NCBI GenBank assembly: GCA_964435115.1
Contig: CAYSYM010000034.1
Coordinates: 1 to 41,283, forward strand
Direction of reading: 5' to 3'
Length of the DNA stretch: 41,283 nt
From: CAYSYM01 sp964435115
GTDB taxonomy: Bacteria > Chloroflexota > UBA6077 > CF-72
Shown: piece by piece, positions 33,605-41,283 of the stretch
Layout of the letters: every line of letters begins with the position of its first letter
Position numbering within the stretch: the first letter of the stretch is position 1
The notes under the pieces: model-generated
Databases searched by the model: none
The model's input: the letters and a program-made list of their open reading frames with translations, nothing else
What the model was told of the DNA's origin: nothing
Translations under genes and position numbers: made by a program

Positions 33605-35451
33605 CCACGACAGCCGTCGGGGAGGTACGCCCCAGTCAGCTCCTCTGGACCTACGGACCTGGCGCACTGATCGATCTCCCCAACCTCTCCGTCGTCACGA
33701 TGGGTTTGGACCGGTGGGAGGTGAACCGCTGCCCGCCGATCGAAGAGGCGCGGCTGCTCGAGGCGGTCCGGCTCGTTCTCGGACAGCAGGTCCAGCGCCT
33801 GCGCATGCCGCCGGTGGTCGCCGAAGAAAACCCGAACCCATTCTCGGCCGAGGCCAAGATCGGCGTACCCGTGAGGCCGTTCCCCCGCTGGCTGCGCTGC
33901 GTCCGGTGCGGCCTGCTGGCGGAGTTCGACGCGGGACTCTTCTCGATCAAGGAGAACCCGTACAGGCCCGACCAGACGCACTTCCTGCACACCAGCTGCG
34001 AGAAGGGCAGCCGGTCCGACGCAGTGCCCGCCCGGTTCCTCCTCGCCTGCCGGAACGGCCACCTCGATGACTTCCCCTGGCACTGGTTCGTCCACAGCGG
34101 CTCGGCGGACTGCAAGGGCACGCTGCGCTTCTTCGAACGCGGTGCCTCCCTCCAGACGGAGAACCTGTGGGTCAAGTGCGACGTCTGCGGTGCGGCCCGA
34201 TCGCTCGTGCACGCGTTCGGGGCGGAGGCGCGGAACAACCTCCCGGCCTGCCGCGGCCGCCACCCACACTTGGACGCATACGACCCCGAGTGCGACGAGG
34301 AGGCCCGAGCGGTGGTGCTCGGTGCCACGAATAGCTGGTTCCCGATTAAGCTGTCCGTGCTGGCCATCCCCCACACCGGCGACTCGCTGAGCCAGCTGGT
34401 GGCGGACGGCTGGGAGGATCTCTCCGAAGTCGAATCCGAGGCCGAACTCGTCGGCTTGCTGAAGGGCTTCAAGCGGCGGGGCATCCTGCCGGGACTTGAG
34501 CGGTTCGGAGCAGACGAGATCTGGGCGGCGATCCAGAAGAAACCGGCGGGGGAGGGAGAACAGCAGGTCGTCTCCGAGGGAGACATGAAGCGACCCGAGT
34601 GGGCGGTCCTGACGCACGCCAGCCCACCGACGGATTGGCCGCATTTCCTCAGCGAGCGGGTGCCCGCGCCCTCGAAGTACGCCTCGCACGTGACCGGCGT
34701 CCTGCTCGTCAAGCGGCTGCGAGAGGTCAACGCGCTGATCGGGTACACGCGCGTCGAGGCACCGGAAGAGTCGAGCGATCCCGACGAGCGACCGCCCATG
34801 GCGGCTCTAAGCCGAGGGCAGCCGGAATGGGTTCCTGCGACCGAAGTGCACGGCGAGGGCATCTTCCTGAGGCTCGACGAGCAGCTCGTCCGGCGGTGGG
34901 AATCCGGCGCGGCGGTCAAGGCCAGGGACGCGAGGCTCTTGGCGGGCCACCGCGGCTGGCGCAACGCGCGACGGCTCGACCCGGCGAAGGGCTATCCGGG
35001 CGTGCGCTACGCCATGCTCCACACGTTCTCCCACCTCCTGATACGCGAGCTGGCGCTGGAATGCGGCTACAGCGCAGCCAGCATCCGCGAACGCATCTAC
35101 GCCAGCTCCGATGATGAAAGGCCAATGGCGGGCGTCTTGCTCTACACCGCCGCCGCGGATTCGGACGGCACCCTCGGCGGTCTCATTGAGCTTGGCAAGC
35201 CCGAGAACCTCGGGCGGATCATCGACCAGGCGCTCCAGCGAGCCCTTATCTGCTCATCGGATCCTCTGTGCTCTGAACATGATCCGGAGCGGGACCGCTC
35301 GCTCCACGCCGCGTCCTGCCACGCCTGCGCGTTCGTGGCCGAGACGTCGTGCGAGCGGGCCAATCGCTACCTGGACCGTTCGCTCCTAGTCGACACGTTC
35401 GACTCTGCCGGCGCGGCGTTCTTCGCTGGCAAAGAGCGAGGCCATGGATGA
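33601..35451 (+). CDS. drmB: DISARM protein DrmB (DUF1998)
   Basis: This 616-aa core DISARM protein carries Cys pairs typical of DrmB. CVRCG lies near residue 100, KCDVCG near 192, and the C-terminal DUF1998 domain (about 470-590) includes HTFSHLLIRELALECGYSA, ERIYASSDDE and GVLLYTAAADSDGTLGGLIE, ending in CHACAFVAETSCERAN. DUF1998 proteins partner helicases; DrmB forms the DrmAB complex. ATG 33601 overlaps the drmA stop by 4 bp, so the two are made together. A longer upstream open frame is only a shadow of drmA. Confidence 0.93.
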   Translation: MTTTAVGEVRPSQLLWTYGPGALIDLPNLSVVTMGLDRWEVNRCPPIEEARLLEAVRLVLGQQVQRLRMPPVVAEENPNPFSAEAKIGVPVRPFPRWLRCVRCGLLAEFDAGLFSIKENPYRPDQTHFLHTSCEKGSRSDAVPARFLLACRNGHLDDFPWHWFVHSGSADCKGTLRFFERGASLQTENLWVKCDVCGAARSLVHAFGAEARNNLPACRGRHPHLDAYDPECDEEARAVVLGATNSWFPIKLSVLAIPHTGDSLSQLVADGWEDLSEVESEAELVGLLKGFKRRGILPGLERFGADEIWAAIQKKPAGEGEQQVVSEGDMKRPEWAVLTHASPPTDWPHFLSERVPAPSKYASHVTGVLLVKRLREVNALIGYTRVEAPEESSDPDERPPMAALSRGQPEWVPATEVHGEGIFLRLDEQLVRRWESGAAVKARDARLLAGHRGWRNARRLDPAKGYPGVRYAMLHTFSHLLIRELALECGYSAASIRERIYASSDDERPMAGVLLYTAAADSDGTLGGLIELGKPENLGRIIDQALQRALICSSDPLCSEHDPERDRSLHAASCHACAFVAETSCERANRYLDRSLLVDTFDSAGAAFFAGKERGHG

Positions 35452-36226
35452 GGTCTGGAAAGCCGTCGGCGCGTTGGCGGCGGCCCTGCACCGCGACAGA
35501 ATCCGCGCCGTGGCCGACGCATTCGAGCGCCTCGGTAGCGTAGAAGAGTTCGAGCGGGCGAGGGCCGCCTTCGGCCCGAATGTCGATGCTGCGCGCGTCG
35601 AACGCCTGCGCGCGAGTTGGGCCGCAGCGCCCCGGGTGACTGCGGCCGAGATCAGCGCCGCCTTCAAGGGAGCCGCCGAACTGGCCTCGCTCTTGGATGA
35701 CGCCGCGGCTATCGAGCTGGTATGGACCGGCCCGAGCACGGGACTGATCCCGACGCGCCGGACCGAGCAGGTCCTCCTGGAGGTCATCGACTCCGCAGCG
35801 AGCGATCTTTTCTTGGTCAGCTATGTCTTCTACAGGGCATCGTCCATCGTCGAGGCCCTGAATGATGCCGTGCAGCGAGGAGTGCGGGTGCGGATCCTGA
35901 TGGAGTCCTCCGTAGAGCAGGGCGGCGCCGTCAGAGGAGCTAGCGCGGGACCTTTGGCCGAAGCGGTGCGCGGCGCGATCGTGTATGTCTGGGACCCGGC
36001 CGAGAGGAAGCACGACGGGGACGCGCCATCAGCGTCCGTGCACGCCAAGTGCGCCGTCGCCGACCGCAGGCTGGCATTCATAACGAGCGCGAACCTAACA
36101 TCGGCCGCGCTTGAGCGCAACATGGAGTTGGGAGTCCTGATCCGAGGCGGCACGGTACCAGACCGCCTCCAGGCCCACCTGGAAGCCTTGGCCGCGACCA
36201 GGATCATCACGAGGTGGATCGGCTAA
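35444..36226 (+). CDS. drmC: DISARM phospholipase D-like protein DrmC
   Basis: This 260-aa PLD-superfamily protein contains one clear HKD motif, VHAKCAVADRRLAFITSANL (about residue 199-218), followed by LERNMELGVLI. The partner half near residue 125-150 (LFLVSYVFYRASSIVEAL, RVRILMES) lacks a second full HKD, so an active site would need a dimer, as in many single-HKD nucleases. DrmC is part of the core DISARM set, though reported as dispensable for defence in the studied class 2 system. Its start overlaps the drmB stop by 8 bp. Confidence 0.9.
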   Translation: MDEVWKAVGALAAALHRDRIRAVADAFERLGSVEEFERARAAFGPNVDAARVERLRASWAAAPRVTAAEISAAFKGAAELASLLDDAAAIELVWTGPSTGLIPTRRTEQVLLEVIDSAASDLFLVSYVFYRASSIVEALNDAVQRGVRVRILMESSVEQGGAVRGASAGPLAEAVRGAIVYVWDPAERKHDGDAPSASVHAKCAVADRRLAFITSANLTSAALERNMELGVLIRGGTVPDRLQAHLEALAATRIITRWIG

Positions 36227-36291
36227 GGGCGCAACCCTGGCGCGAGTACTCGGCAATCGCGAGACTGTCACGGTGCGGCGAGGGACGAACC

Positions 36292-36870
36292 ATGACCACG
36301 CTAACTCTGCAGCTTCCTTGCGTCGTCGATTGCGAGGAAGCCGTCGAGCGCCCCTACTACGAGTGGGGGCGTGGCCGGCCAGTCTACTCGCCCGAGCCCC
36401 ACTGGGACACCGCGCCGACCGAGCAACGGTGGCAGATCGCACTCCGCGGCTACGGCGCCTGGGACGGCTTGCCTGCCCAGTACAGCAATCGGATCGGCGC
36501 GCTCGAGGTCTACACCAGCACCAGCATCGACTTACGCCTCGTGCTCTCGGACATGGCGCGCTCCTGTTGCAGCACTACGGTTCCCGAAGCGACCGAACAC
36601 AAGCACGCGCGCTGCAAGTTGGTCACGACGCCCGAGGTCTGGGCGTACCTGGGAGTCGAGCAGCAGGGGATGCAGGACCCCGGCCGCTGGACCCGGGAGC
36701 ACACCGACCGTGGCGACTTCTACCTGGATGCGACGCCGAGCTCCTACTGGACCAGTTCGAGTTGTCCCTACGGGCGTGGCTGCGACCGCTGTTCGGAGGG
36801 TCGCGACGCCACCTCGGACTCTGAGGCTCCTCCCAGGCCTCGTCCACGTCGTCTGAGAGCACGATCGTGA
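36292..36870 (+). CDS. Unrecognised Cys-rich protein downstream of drmC
   Basis: A 192-aa open frame lies 65 bp after drmC on the same strand. ATG 36292 is chosen because GAGGGA lies about 8 nt upstream; an earlier in-frame ATG at 36214 overlaps drmC. No family was recognised. It is rich in aromatic residues and has eight or more cysteines (PCVVDCEE, ARSCCST, HKHARCKL, SCPYGRGCDRCSEG), arranged so that one or two zinc sites are possible. The tail is Pro/Arg-rich. There is no signal peptide or membrane helix. It could be an accessory DISARM gene, a passenger, or a chance frame. Confidence 0.5.
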   Translation: MTTLTLQLPCVVDCEEAVERPYYEWGRGRPVYSPEPHWDTAPTEQRWQIALRGYGAWDGLPAQYSNRIGALEVYTSTSIDLRLVLSDMARSCCSTTVPEATEHKHARCKLVTTPEVWAYLGVEQQGMQDPGRWTREHTDRGDFYLDATPSSYWTSSSCPYGRGCDRCSEGRDATSDSEAPPRPRPRRLRARS

Positions 36871-37221
36871 GGCTCACCAGCTCGGTCGCGTCGCCACGTG
36901 CGCGTCTACACGCCTATCCACGCTGGGTGCCGAGCTTGGCGAGCAAGGACGAGCAGAGGTTTGCACCAATACAGCCAACCCCAAATGCGGGGACTTTCGG
37001 CCGCCGCCACGAAGGGATTGGGCCAGGCTCGGCCAGTTCGGTCGATTCGTGATTTTCGACCAGCCTCGGTGCCTAGCCCGTCCTGTACGGCGCCCGGCTA
37101 AACCGCAGGTAACGCGAAAGTAATTGCGTGCCGCCTTTCTTCCAGCGACGTTCGACCGATGGCGCGTGTGCCCGCTGCGCCGGCCGTGGTCGATCCGCAA
37201 ACTCGCCGAGGGTAGTGCCCG
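36871..37221. other. Intergenic region at the right edge of the defence island
   Basis: No convincing gene is seen in this 351-bp stretch between the Cys-rich ORF and the convergent end of dnaE2. It contains a 6-bp inverted repeat (GGTCGA at 37040-37045, TCGACC at 37056-37061) and three phased TAA elements at 37099-37123. No attachment site, tRNA or integrase gene was recognised. Confidence 0.45.
37097..37129. repeat. Three 11-bp phased TAA repeats
   Basis: TAA triplets sit at 37099, 37110 and 37121, exactly 11 bp apart, as GCTAAAC, GGTAACG and AGTAATT. In complement these match the TTAC motif of the arrays at 139-193 and 11266-11321, in the opposite orientation. The copies are weaker and no obvious target gene lies downstream on the plus strand, so this may be chance or a relic. 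Confidence 0.3.
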
Positions 37222-40200
37222 TCAGTGGAAGTCATGGGAGCCGATGGCAGGCTGGACGATAGCCGGCCCATGCTGCCCGACCCGCTCCGGGTCAGGTACG
37301 CTCAAGTCGAGGCCAACAGCGCGCTCGGCGAGCACGTTGACGAGCTCGTTGCTGCGCTGGGCTCGACCGGCAATCGCCACCAGTGGCTGGTCGCGGAGGG
37401 TCGAGCGATACCGGGTGTAGACGTCCGGGCGCACGATCACGTTCACCAGCCCGTGCTCGTCCTCCAGCGTCATGAACACGAATCCCCTGGCGGTGCCGGG
37501 CGCCTGGCGGCAGACGACCAGCCCGCCCACCCGCACCGGCTTGCCATCCGGCCAGCGCGCCAGCGCTGTGCTCGGTGCGACGCGGAGCCCGGCCAGCCGG
37601 CGGCGGTAGTGCTCGACCAGGTGATGATCCAATGAGAACCCGAGTACCGTGTAGTCGAGTAGCGTCCGCTCGTGTCCAGGTCGCTCGGGCAGCTCCGGAG
37701 TCTCCTCAGGGAGGTCCAACTCGCCCGCCCCCTCCCCCGTGAGCGCGTACGCGTCCCAGAGCAGCTCCTCGCGCGAGAGCCCGAAGCGATCGAAGGCGCC
37801 TGCGAGGACGAGGTTCTCCAGGGGCCTGCCTGCGAGACCCGTCCGGCGGGAGAAGTCCGCGAGCGAGCGGTAGGGTCCGCCCCCCGCGCGCTCGGCGACG
37901 ATCCGCTCGGCCGCCGACTCTCCCACGCCCTTGGCGCGCGCGAGCCCGAGACGTACGGAAGGAGCGTCGCCTTCCAGGGTGCAGCGGGTGCCGCTCAGCC
38001 CTATGTCCACCGGCAGGAATTGGACGCCGCGACGGCGAGCGTCCCAGACCAGGACCTCCGGCGGATAGAACCCCATCGGCTGCGCGTTGAGGAGGCTACA
38101 GTAGAACGCCGCCGGGTGGTAGAGCTTGAGCCACATCGTCTCGTACGCCAGGCGCGCGAGCGCGCCAGCGTGGGAACGGCAGAACCCGAAGTCGGCGAAG
38201 CCGGCCACCTGCTCGAAGGCAGCCGCGGCAACGCGTTGGTGGATCCCGTTGGCCACGGCACGCTGGATGAACCAGGGCCGCAGCTGCTGCATCGCCTCGC
38301 GGGAGCGGTGGGAGCCCATCGCCCGGCGGAAGACGTCCGCCTCCCCTGCCGAGCAGCCCGTGAGCGCCGATACTCCCAGCAGCACCTGCTCCTGGTAGAG
38401 GAAGATGCCGAGCGTGTCGCGCAGGATCGGCTCCAGAGACGGGTGGAGGTACCGCACCCGCTCCTGTCCTGCCCGCCGCCGGTAGTACGGGTTCACCATC
38501 CCCCCGACAATGGGGCCGGGCCGGATGATCGCCACCTGGCACATCAGATCGGTGAAGCTCTCGGGGCGGGTGCGGACCAGGCTCTGCATCTGCGCCCGGC
38601 TCTCGACCTGCGACGCGCCGATCGTGTCCGCCCGCCGCAGTGCCTCGTATATCCGTCGATCATCAAGCGGGATCTCGTCGAGGTCGAGCGGTACGCCCCG
38701 CGCGCGCTCCAGCTCCTCGCACTCCTGGACGACCGACATCGCCCTCAAGCACAGCAGGTCGAGCTTGGCCAGGCCCACGTCCTCGACGTCCTCCTTGTCG
38801 GCCCCGGCAACCACCACGCCCGGCTTGCGTGCGGGCTCGAGCCCGAACATCTCGACCAGCGGTCGGCCCGTGAGGAGCATGCCGCCCACGTGGATGGAGA
38901 GGTGGCGGGGCGTGTCGTCGAGCTCGGCACAGAGGCGCGCCAGGAGCGGCCAGGGCTGGGGAGCGCCGGGGGCGCGCTTCGCGAAGCGGGCGATCCCCTC
39001 GGCGATCTCCTCGGCACCGGCGTGGCGGTCGAGCGACTTCGCGAGCTTGTCGAGCAGGGGGAGCGGCATCCCCAGCGCCTTACCCACGTCGCGCACGGCG
39101 GACCTTGTCCTGAAGCGGACGTAGTTGGCCACCATCGCGGCGTTGGCCGCCCCATACGTCTCGTAGCAGTAGCGAATCGCCCGCTCCCGCCCCTCCTCGG
39201 AGAAGTCCAGGTCGATGTCGGGGAGGACGTCCCGATCGGGGTTGATGAACCGCTCGAACAGCATCCCGTGCGCGAGCGGATCGACGGCGGCGAAGCCGAG
39301 GCAGTAGACGAGGAGGCTACCCGCCGCGCTCCCCCTGCACCGACCGCGGAAGCGCAGCGCGAGGTCGGCGGCGATCAGGAAGAAGGGGGCGAGCTTCCTG
39401 TCCGCGATAATCCCTAGCTCGCGCTCCAGCTGGCGCCGGACCGGCTCGGAGAGCTCCCCGTAGCGGCGACGCGCCCCCTCCTCGCAGCGCATGCGCAGCT
39501 CCTCGTCCGGGGTGCGCCCCTCGGGGAAGCGAAGCGCGGGGAAGCGGGCGTCGCGGAAGTCGAGATCCACCTCGCAACGGTCGGCGATGAGTCGGGTGTT
39601 CTCCAGCGCCTCGGGGTGGCGGCGGAAGGGCCGGGCGAACGCCTCGGGGCCTTTCAGGTAGTACTGTCCGTTGAGGAGCCGCTCGGGCGAGGGCGCGGAG
39701 AGCGTCGTCCCCGTCCTGATACAGGTCACGACGTCCTGCAACGCCCGGTCCTCGGGCCGGGGATAGTGGGCGTCCATCGTCGCGACCGTAGGGATCCGCA
39801 GCCTCCGCCCGAGAGCGGCGAACTCCGCGATGAGGAAGCCGTCGCCGGGCAGGGCGTGATGCTGGAGCTCCAGGTAGTAGCGATCGCCGAAGACCTCCCT
39901 GTAGCGCACTGCCACGCGCTCCGCCTCCTCCGGCTTACCGGCTCGCACTAATCGGGGGATCTCGCCGGTCGAGGAGGGGCCGGAGAGGCAGATGAGGCCC
40001 CCGGAGTGTTCGGCGAGCGCGTCGAACGGGAGGCGGGCCTGGCCCTTCTCGCACGCGAGGCGTCCCTCCGAGAGCAGCCGGCAGAGGTTGCCGTACCCGG
40101 TACGATCCATTGCCAGCAGCGTTACGTGCGCATCCCCAAGGCCCGTTTCCAGGGTGACCTCGGCACCGTACAGCGGCTTGAGACCCTTCGCGCGGCAGGC

Positions 40201-40365
40201 CTTGCGGAACCCGGGCGCGCCGTAGAGGGCGTCGCGATCCGTCAGGGCGAGCGCGCCGTAGCCGAGCTCCGCAGCCCGGGTGGCAAGCTGCGCCGGGCTC
40301 CCCACACCGCGGAGCAGCGAGTAGTGGCTGTGGCAGTGGAGGGGGATCGGGACCAGGTCGGGCAT
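37222..40365 (-). CDS. dnaE2: Error-prone DNA polymerase DnaE2
   Basis: This 1047-aa C-family DNA polymerase is of the DnaE2/ImuC type. It begins with a PHP domain (IPLHCHSHYSLLRG, residues 7-20). The palm holds the catalytic aspartates in VLPDIDLDFSEE (about 382-393) and is followed by RFRTRSAVRDVGKALGMPL. A helix-hairpin-helix region lies near LGLARAKGVGE, and the C-terminal OB fold spans about 955-1020 (GLVVCRQAPGTARGF, MTLEDEHGLVNVIV). It lacks the long C-terminal tail of replicative DnaE. With ImuB it carries out SOS-induced translesion synthesis. It starts 13 bp after imuB, in one operon. Confidence 0.94.
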   Translation of the reverse strand: MPDLVPIPLHCHSHYSLLRGVGSPAQLATRAAELGYGALALTDRDALYGAPGFRKACRAKGLKPLYGAEVTLETGLGDAHVTLLAMDRTGYGNLCRLLSEGRLACEKGQARLPFDALAEHSGGLICLSGPSSTGEIPRLVRAGKPEEAERVAVRYREVFGDRYYLELQHHALPGDGFLIAEFAALGRRLRIPTVATMDAHYPRPEDRALQDVVTCIRTGTTLSAPSPERLLNGQYYLKGPEAFARPFRRHPEALENTRLIADRCEVDLDFRDARFPALRFPEGRTPDEELRMRCEEGARRRYGELSEPVRRQLERELGIIADRKLAPFFLIAADLALRFRGRCRGSAAGSLLVYCLGFAAVDPLAHGMLFERFINPDRDVLPDIDLDFSEEGRERAIRYCYETYGAANAAMVANYVRFRTRSAVRDVGKALGMPLPLLDKLAKSLDRHAGAEEIAEGIARFAKRAPGAPQPWPLLARLCAELDDTPRHLSIHVGGMLLTGRPLVEMFGLEPARKPGVVVAGADKEDVEDVGLAKLDLLCLRAMSVVQECEELERARGVPLDLDEIPLDDRRIYEALRRADTIGASQVESRAQMQSLVRTRPESFTDLMCQVAIIRPGPIVGGMVNPYYRRRAGQERVRYLHPSLEPILRDTLGIFLYQEQVLLGVSALTGCSAGEADVFRRAMGSHRSREAMQQLRPWFIQRAVANGIHQRVAAAAFEQVAGFADFGFCRSHAGALARLAYETMWLKLYHPAAFYCSLLNAQPMGFYPPEVLVWDARRRGVQFLPVDIGLSGTRCTLEGDAPSVRLGLARAKGVGESAAERIVAERAGGGPYRSLADFSRRTGLAGRPLENLVLAGAFDRFGLSREELLWDAYALTGEGAGELDLPEETPELPERPGHERTLLDYTVLGFSLDHHLVEHYRRRLAGLRVAPSTALARWPDGKPVRVGGLVVCRQAPGTARGFVFMTLEDEHGLVNVIVRPDVYTRYRSTLRDQPLVAIAGRAQRSNELVNVLAERAVGLDLSVPDPERVGQHGPAIVQPAIGSHDFH

Positions 40366-40378
40366 CGCGTGCCGCCCC

Positions 40379-41283
40379 CTAATCGAAGACCTCGACCAGG
40401 CGCCAGCCGTCGGCGTCCCGGGAGAGCGTGCAGACCCGCCCCGACCGCGTCCGCACGCGCCAGTACACCCGCGCCAGCTCGGCCGGCCACCACTCCTCGG
40501 CCCGCCAGCACCCGTGGAGCGCGACCAGCTCGTCCCAGCGGCCCCCCTCCACCAGGTACCGACGCGCGCCCCGGCGCGCGACCCGCACCGGGCGCGCGGT
40601 CGTGGGGCGGGCCGGCGGGTCCGGGCGTCCGTCTTCGGGCTCGTAGGCGAGCAGCGCGAACTGCTGCTCGTCGACCAGCGTCGGCAAGTCGCTGGGCACG
40701 ACCCGGCGCAGCCGGGCGGGGTAGCGCCGCTCCACCTCCCGCGCCGCCGCCGTGAGCCGTTGCCGCCGCCGGGTCTCGGTCGCCGGCCCGGCCAGCAGGG
40801 CGAGTTGCTCGCCCCCGGCCGGGCGGCGCGCCCCCACCGTCACCGTGATGACCGCGATCTCCCCGCCGCCGCCGAGTGCCTGCACCAGGGCGCGCAGCAT
40901 CGCCCGGCAGTCGGCGGGCGCCGCCGTAGCCCTCCGCAGCGCCGCCGTCCGCTCGGCCGTGCTGCCGTCCTCGTGCTCCACCGCCACGCGCAGGCTCCGG
41001 AATGCCTTCCCCTCGGCGGCGCCCGCCCGGCACAGACGGTCGAGGAGCCGCTCGCTGACGGCGAGGAGCGGCTCGACCGTCGCGATGGCCGGCTCGAAGG
41101 CGTGCCGGGCGGTGCGTTCTTCGGCGCGCCGGCGGGCGACGAGTGGTCGGTCCTCCTGGCCGAGCGCCAGCCGATGTGCCGCCACGGCCTCCGGCCCGAA
41201 GCGCCGCGCCAGGCCGTCGCGGGGCAGCCGGGCGAACCCGCCGACGGTCGCGACGCCGAGCAGGCGCAGGCGCGCCTGGGCGC
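40379..41283 (-). CDS. imuB: ImuB-like Y-family polymerase homologue (C-terminal part)
   Basis: About 300 C-terminal residues are visible; the frame stays open to the window edge. The first visible part, LRLLGVATVGGFARLPRDGL followed by ARRFGPEA, is the thumb/HhH region of DinB-type polymerases. The little-finger-like region contains EERTARHAFEPAIAT and later FALLAYEPEDGRP. The C-terminal block, WDELVALHGCWRAEEWWPAE and YWRVRTRSGRVCTLSRD, is typical of ImuB tails. ImuB is usually a catalytically dead Y-family protein that tethers DnaE2 to the beta clamp. Its catalytic palm lies outside the window, so that cannot be judged. It directly precedes dnaE2. Confidence 0.85.
   Translation of the reverse strand, partial: AQARLRLLGVATVGGFARLPRDGLARRFGPEAVAAHRLALGQEDRPLVARRRAEERTARHAFEPAIATVEPLLAVSERLLDRLCRAGAAEGKAFRSLRVAVEHEDGSTAERTAALRRATAAPADCRAMLRALVQALGGGGEIAVITVTVGARRPAGGEQLALLAGPATETRRRQRLTAAAREVERRYPARLRRVVPSDLPTLVDEQQFALLAYEPEDGRPDPPARPTTARPVRVARRGARRYLVEGGRWDELVALHGCWRAEEWWPAELARVYWRVRTRSGRVCTLSRDADGWRLVEVFD

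Noticed and set aside
37040..37061. Inverted repeat as terminator between the Cys-rich ORF and dnaE2
   Set aside because: Only a 6-bp stem with a 10-nt loop and no clear T-run. Too weak to call as a terminator.
1..41283. CRISPR arrays, tRNA/rRNA genes, transposases, integrases
   Set aside because: I looked for regularly spaced long repeats, tRNA T-arm sequences and recombinase motifs and saw none. The only regular repeats are the short 11-bp phased arrays, which are far too short in period to be CRISPR.

Overview
The window is very GC-rich, densely packed bacterial chromosome with many GTG starts and stop/start overlaps (ATGA, GTGA). A large Tad pilus locus with a LysM/SARP regulator, next to an EspR-like regulator, an ImmA peptidase and an MAB_1171c-type membrane protein, suggests a high-GC Chloroflexota lineage (Thermomicrobia/Sphaerobacter-like) or an actinomycete. 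This placement is an inference from gene families and composition only.

Layout. (1) 1-83: first codons of a leftward gene, followed by a gene-poor stretch with an 11-bp phased repeat array. (2) 654-1514: universal stress protein, rightward. (3) 14750-1619, leftward: a Tad/Flp pilus operon of 13 genes (cpaB, cpaE, cpaF, tadB, tadC, flp, two tadE-like, one tadG-like, a membrane-anchored IMS/NTF2-like protein, a secreted PKD-like protein, a 1267-residue LysM-FtsK-like-SARP membrane regulator, and a prepilin peptidase). A consensus-like sigma-70 promoter lies in front of cpaB. A second phased repeat array fills the only sizeable gap, between cpaF and tadB. (4) 14986-17961, rightward and divergent from the pilus operon: EspR-like regulator, ImmA/IrrE metallopeptidase, MAB_1171c-family membrane protein and a degenerate PAP2-like membrane protein.

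(5) 18290-36870 is a defence island. Leftward: a cytosine-5 DNA methyltransferase overlapping a GHKL (MORC/MutL-like) ATPase that carries a C-terminal PD-(D/E)XK-type nuclease motif. Rightward from the same 159-bp divergent promoter region: a 73-aa winged-helix protein, a Vsr-type endonuclease, then a complete class 1 DISARM set, drmD, drmMI, drmA, drmB and drmC. Nearly all of these are linked by 4-8 bp overlaps. An unrecognised Cys-rich ORF follows. The arrangement suggests one co-regulated composite system that combines m5C modification and a GHKL nuclease with N6-adenine-type DISARM. (6) 37222-41283, leftward: the SOS mutagenesis pair imuB (partial) and dnaE2.

The observations most worth following are the Dcm/GHKL-nuclease/Vsr/DISARM composite, the transmembrane LysM-FtsK-like-SARP regulator, and the 11-bp phased TTAC repeats, which have the geometry expected of a SARP/OmpR-type DNA-binding domain. 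No rRNA, tRNA, CRISPR array, transposase or integrase was recognised.
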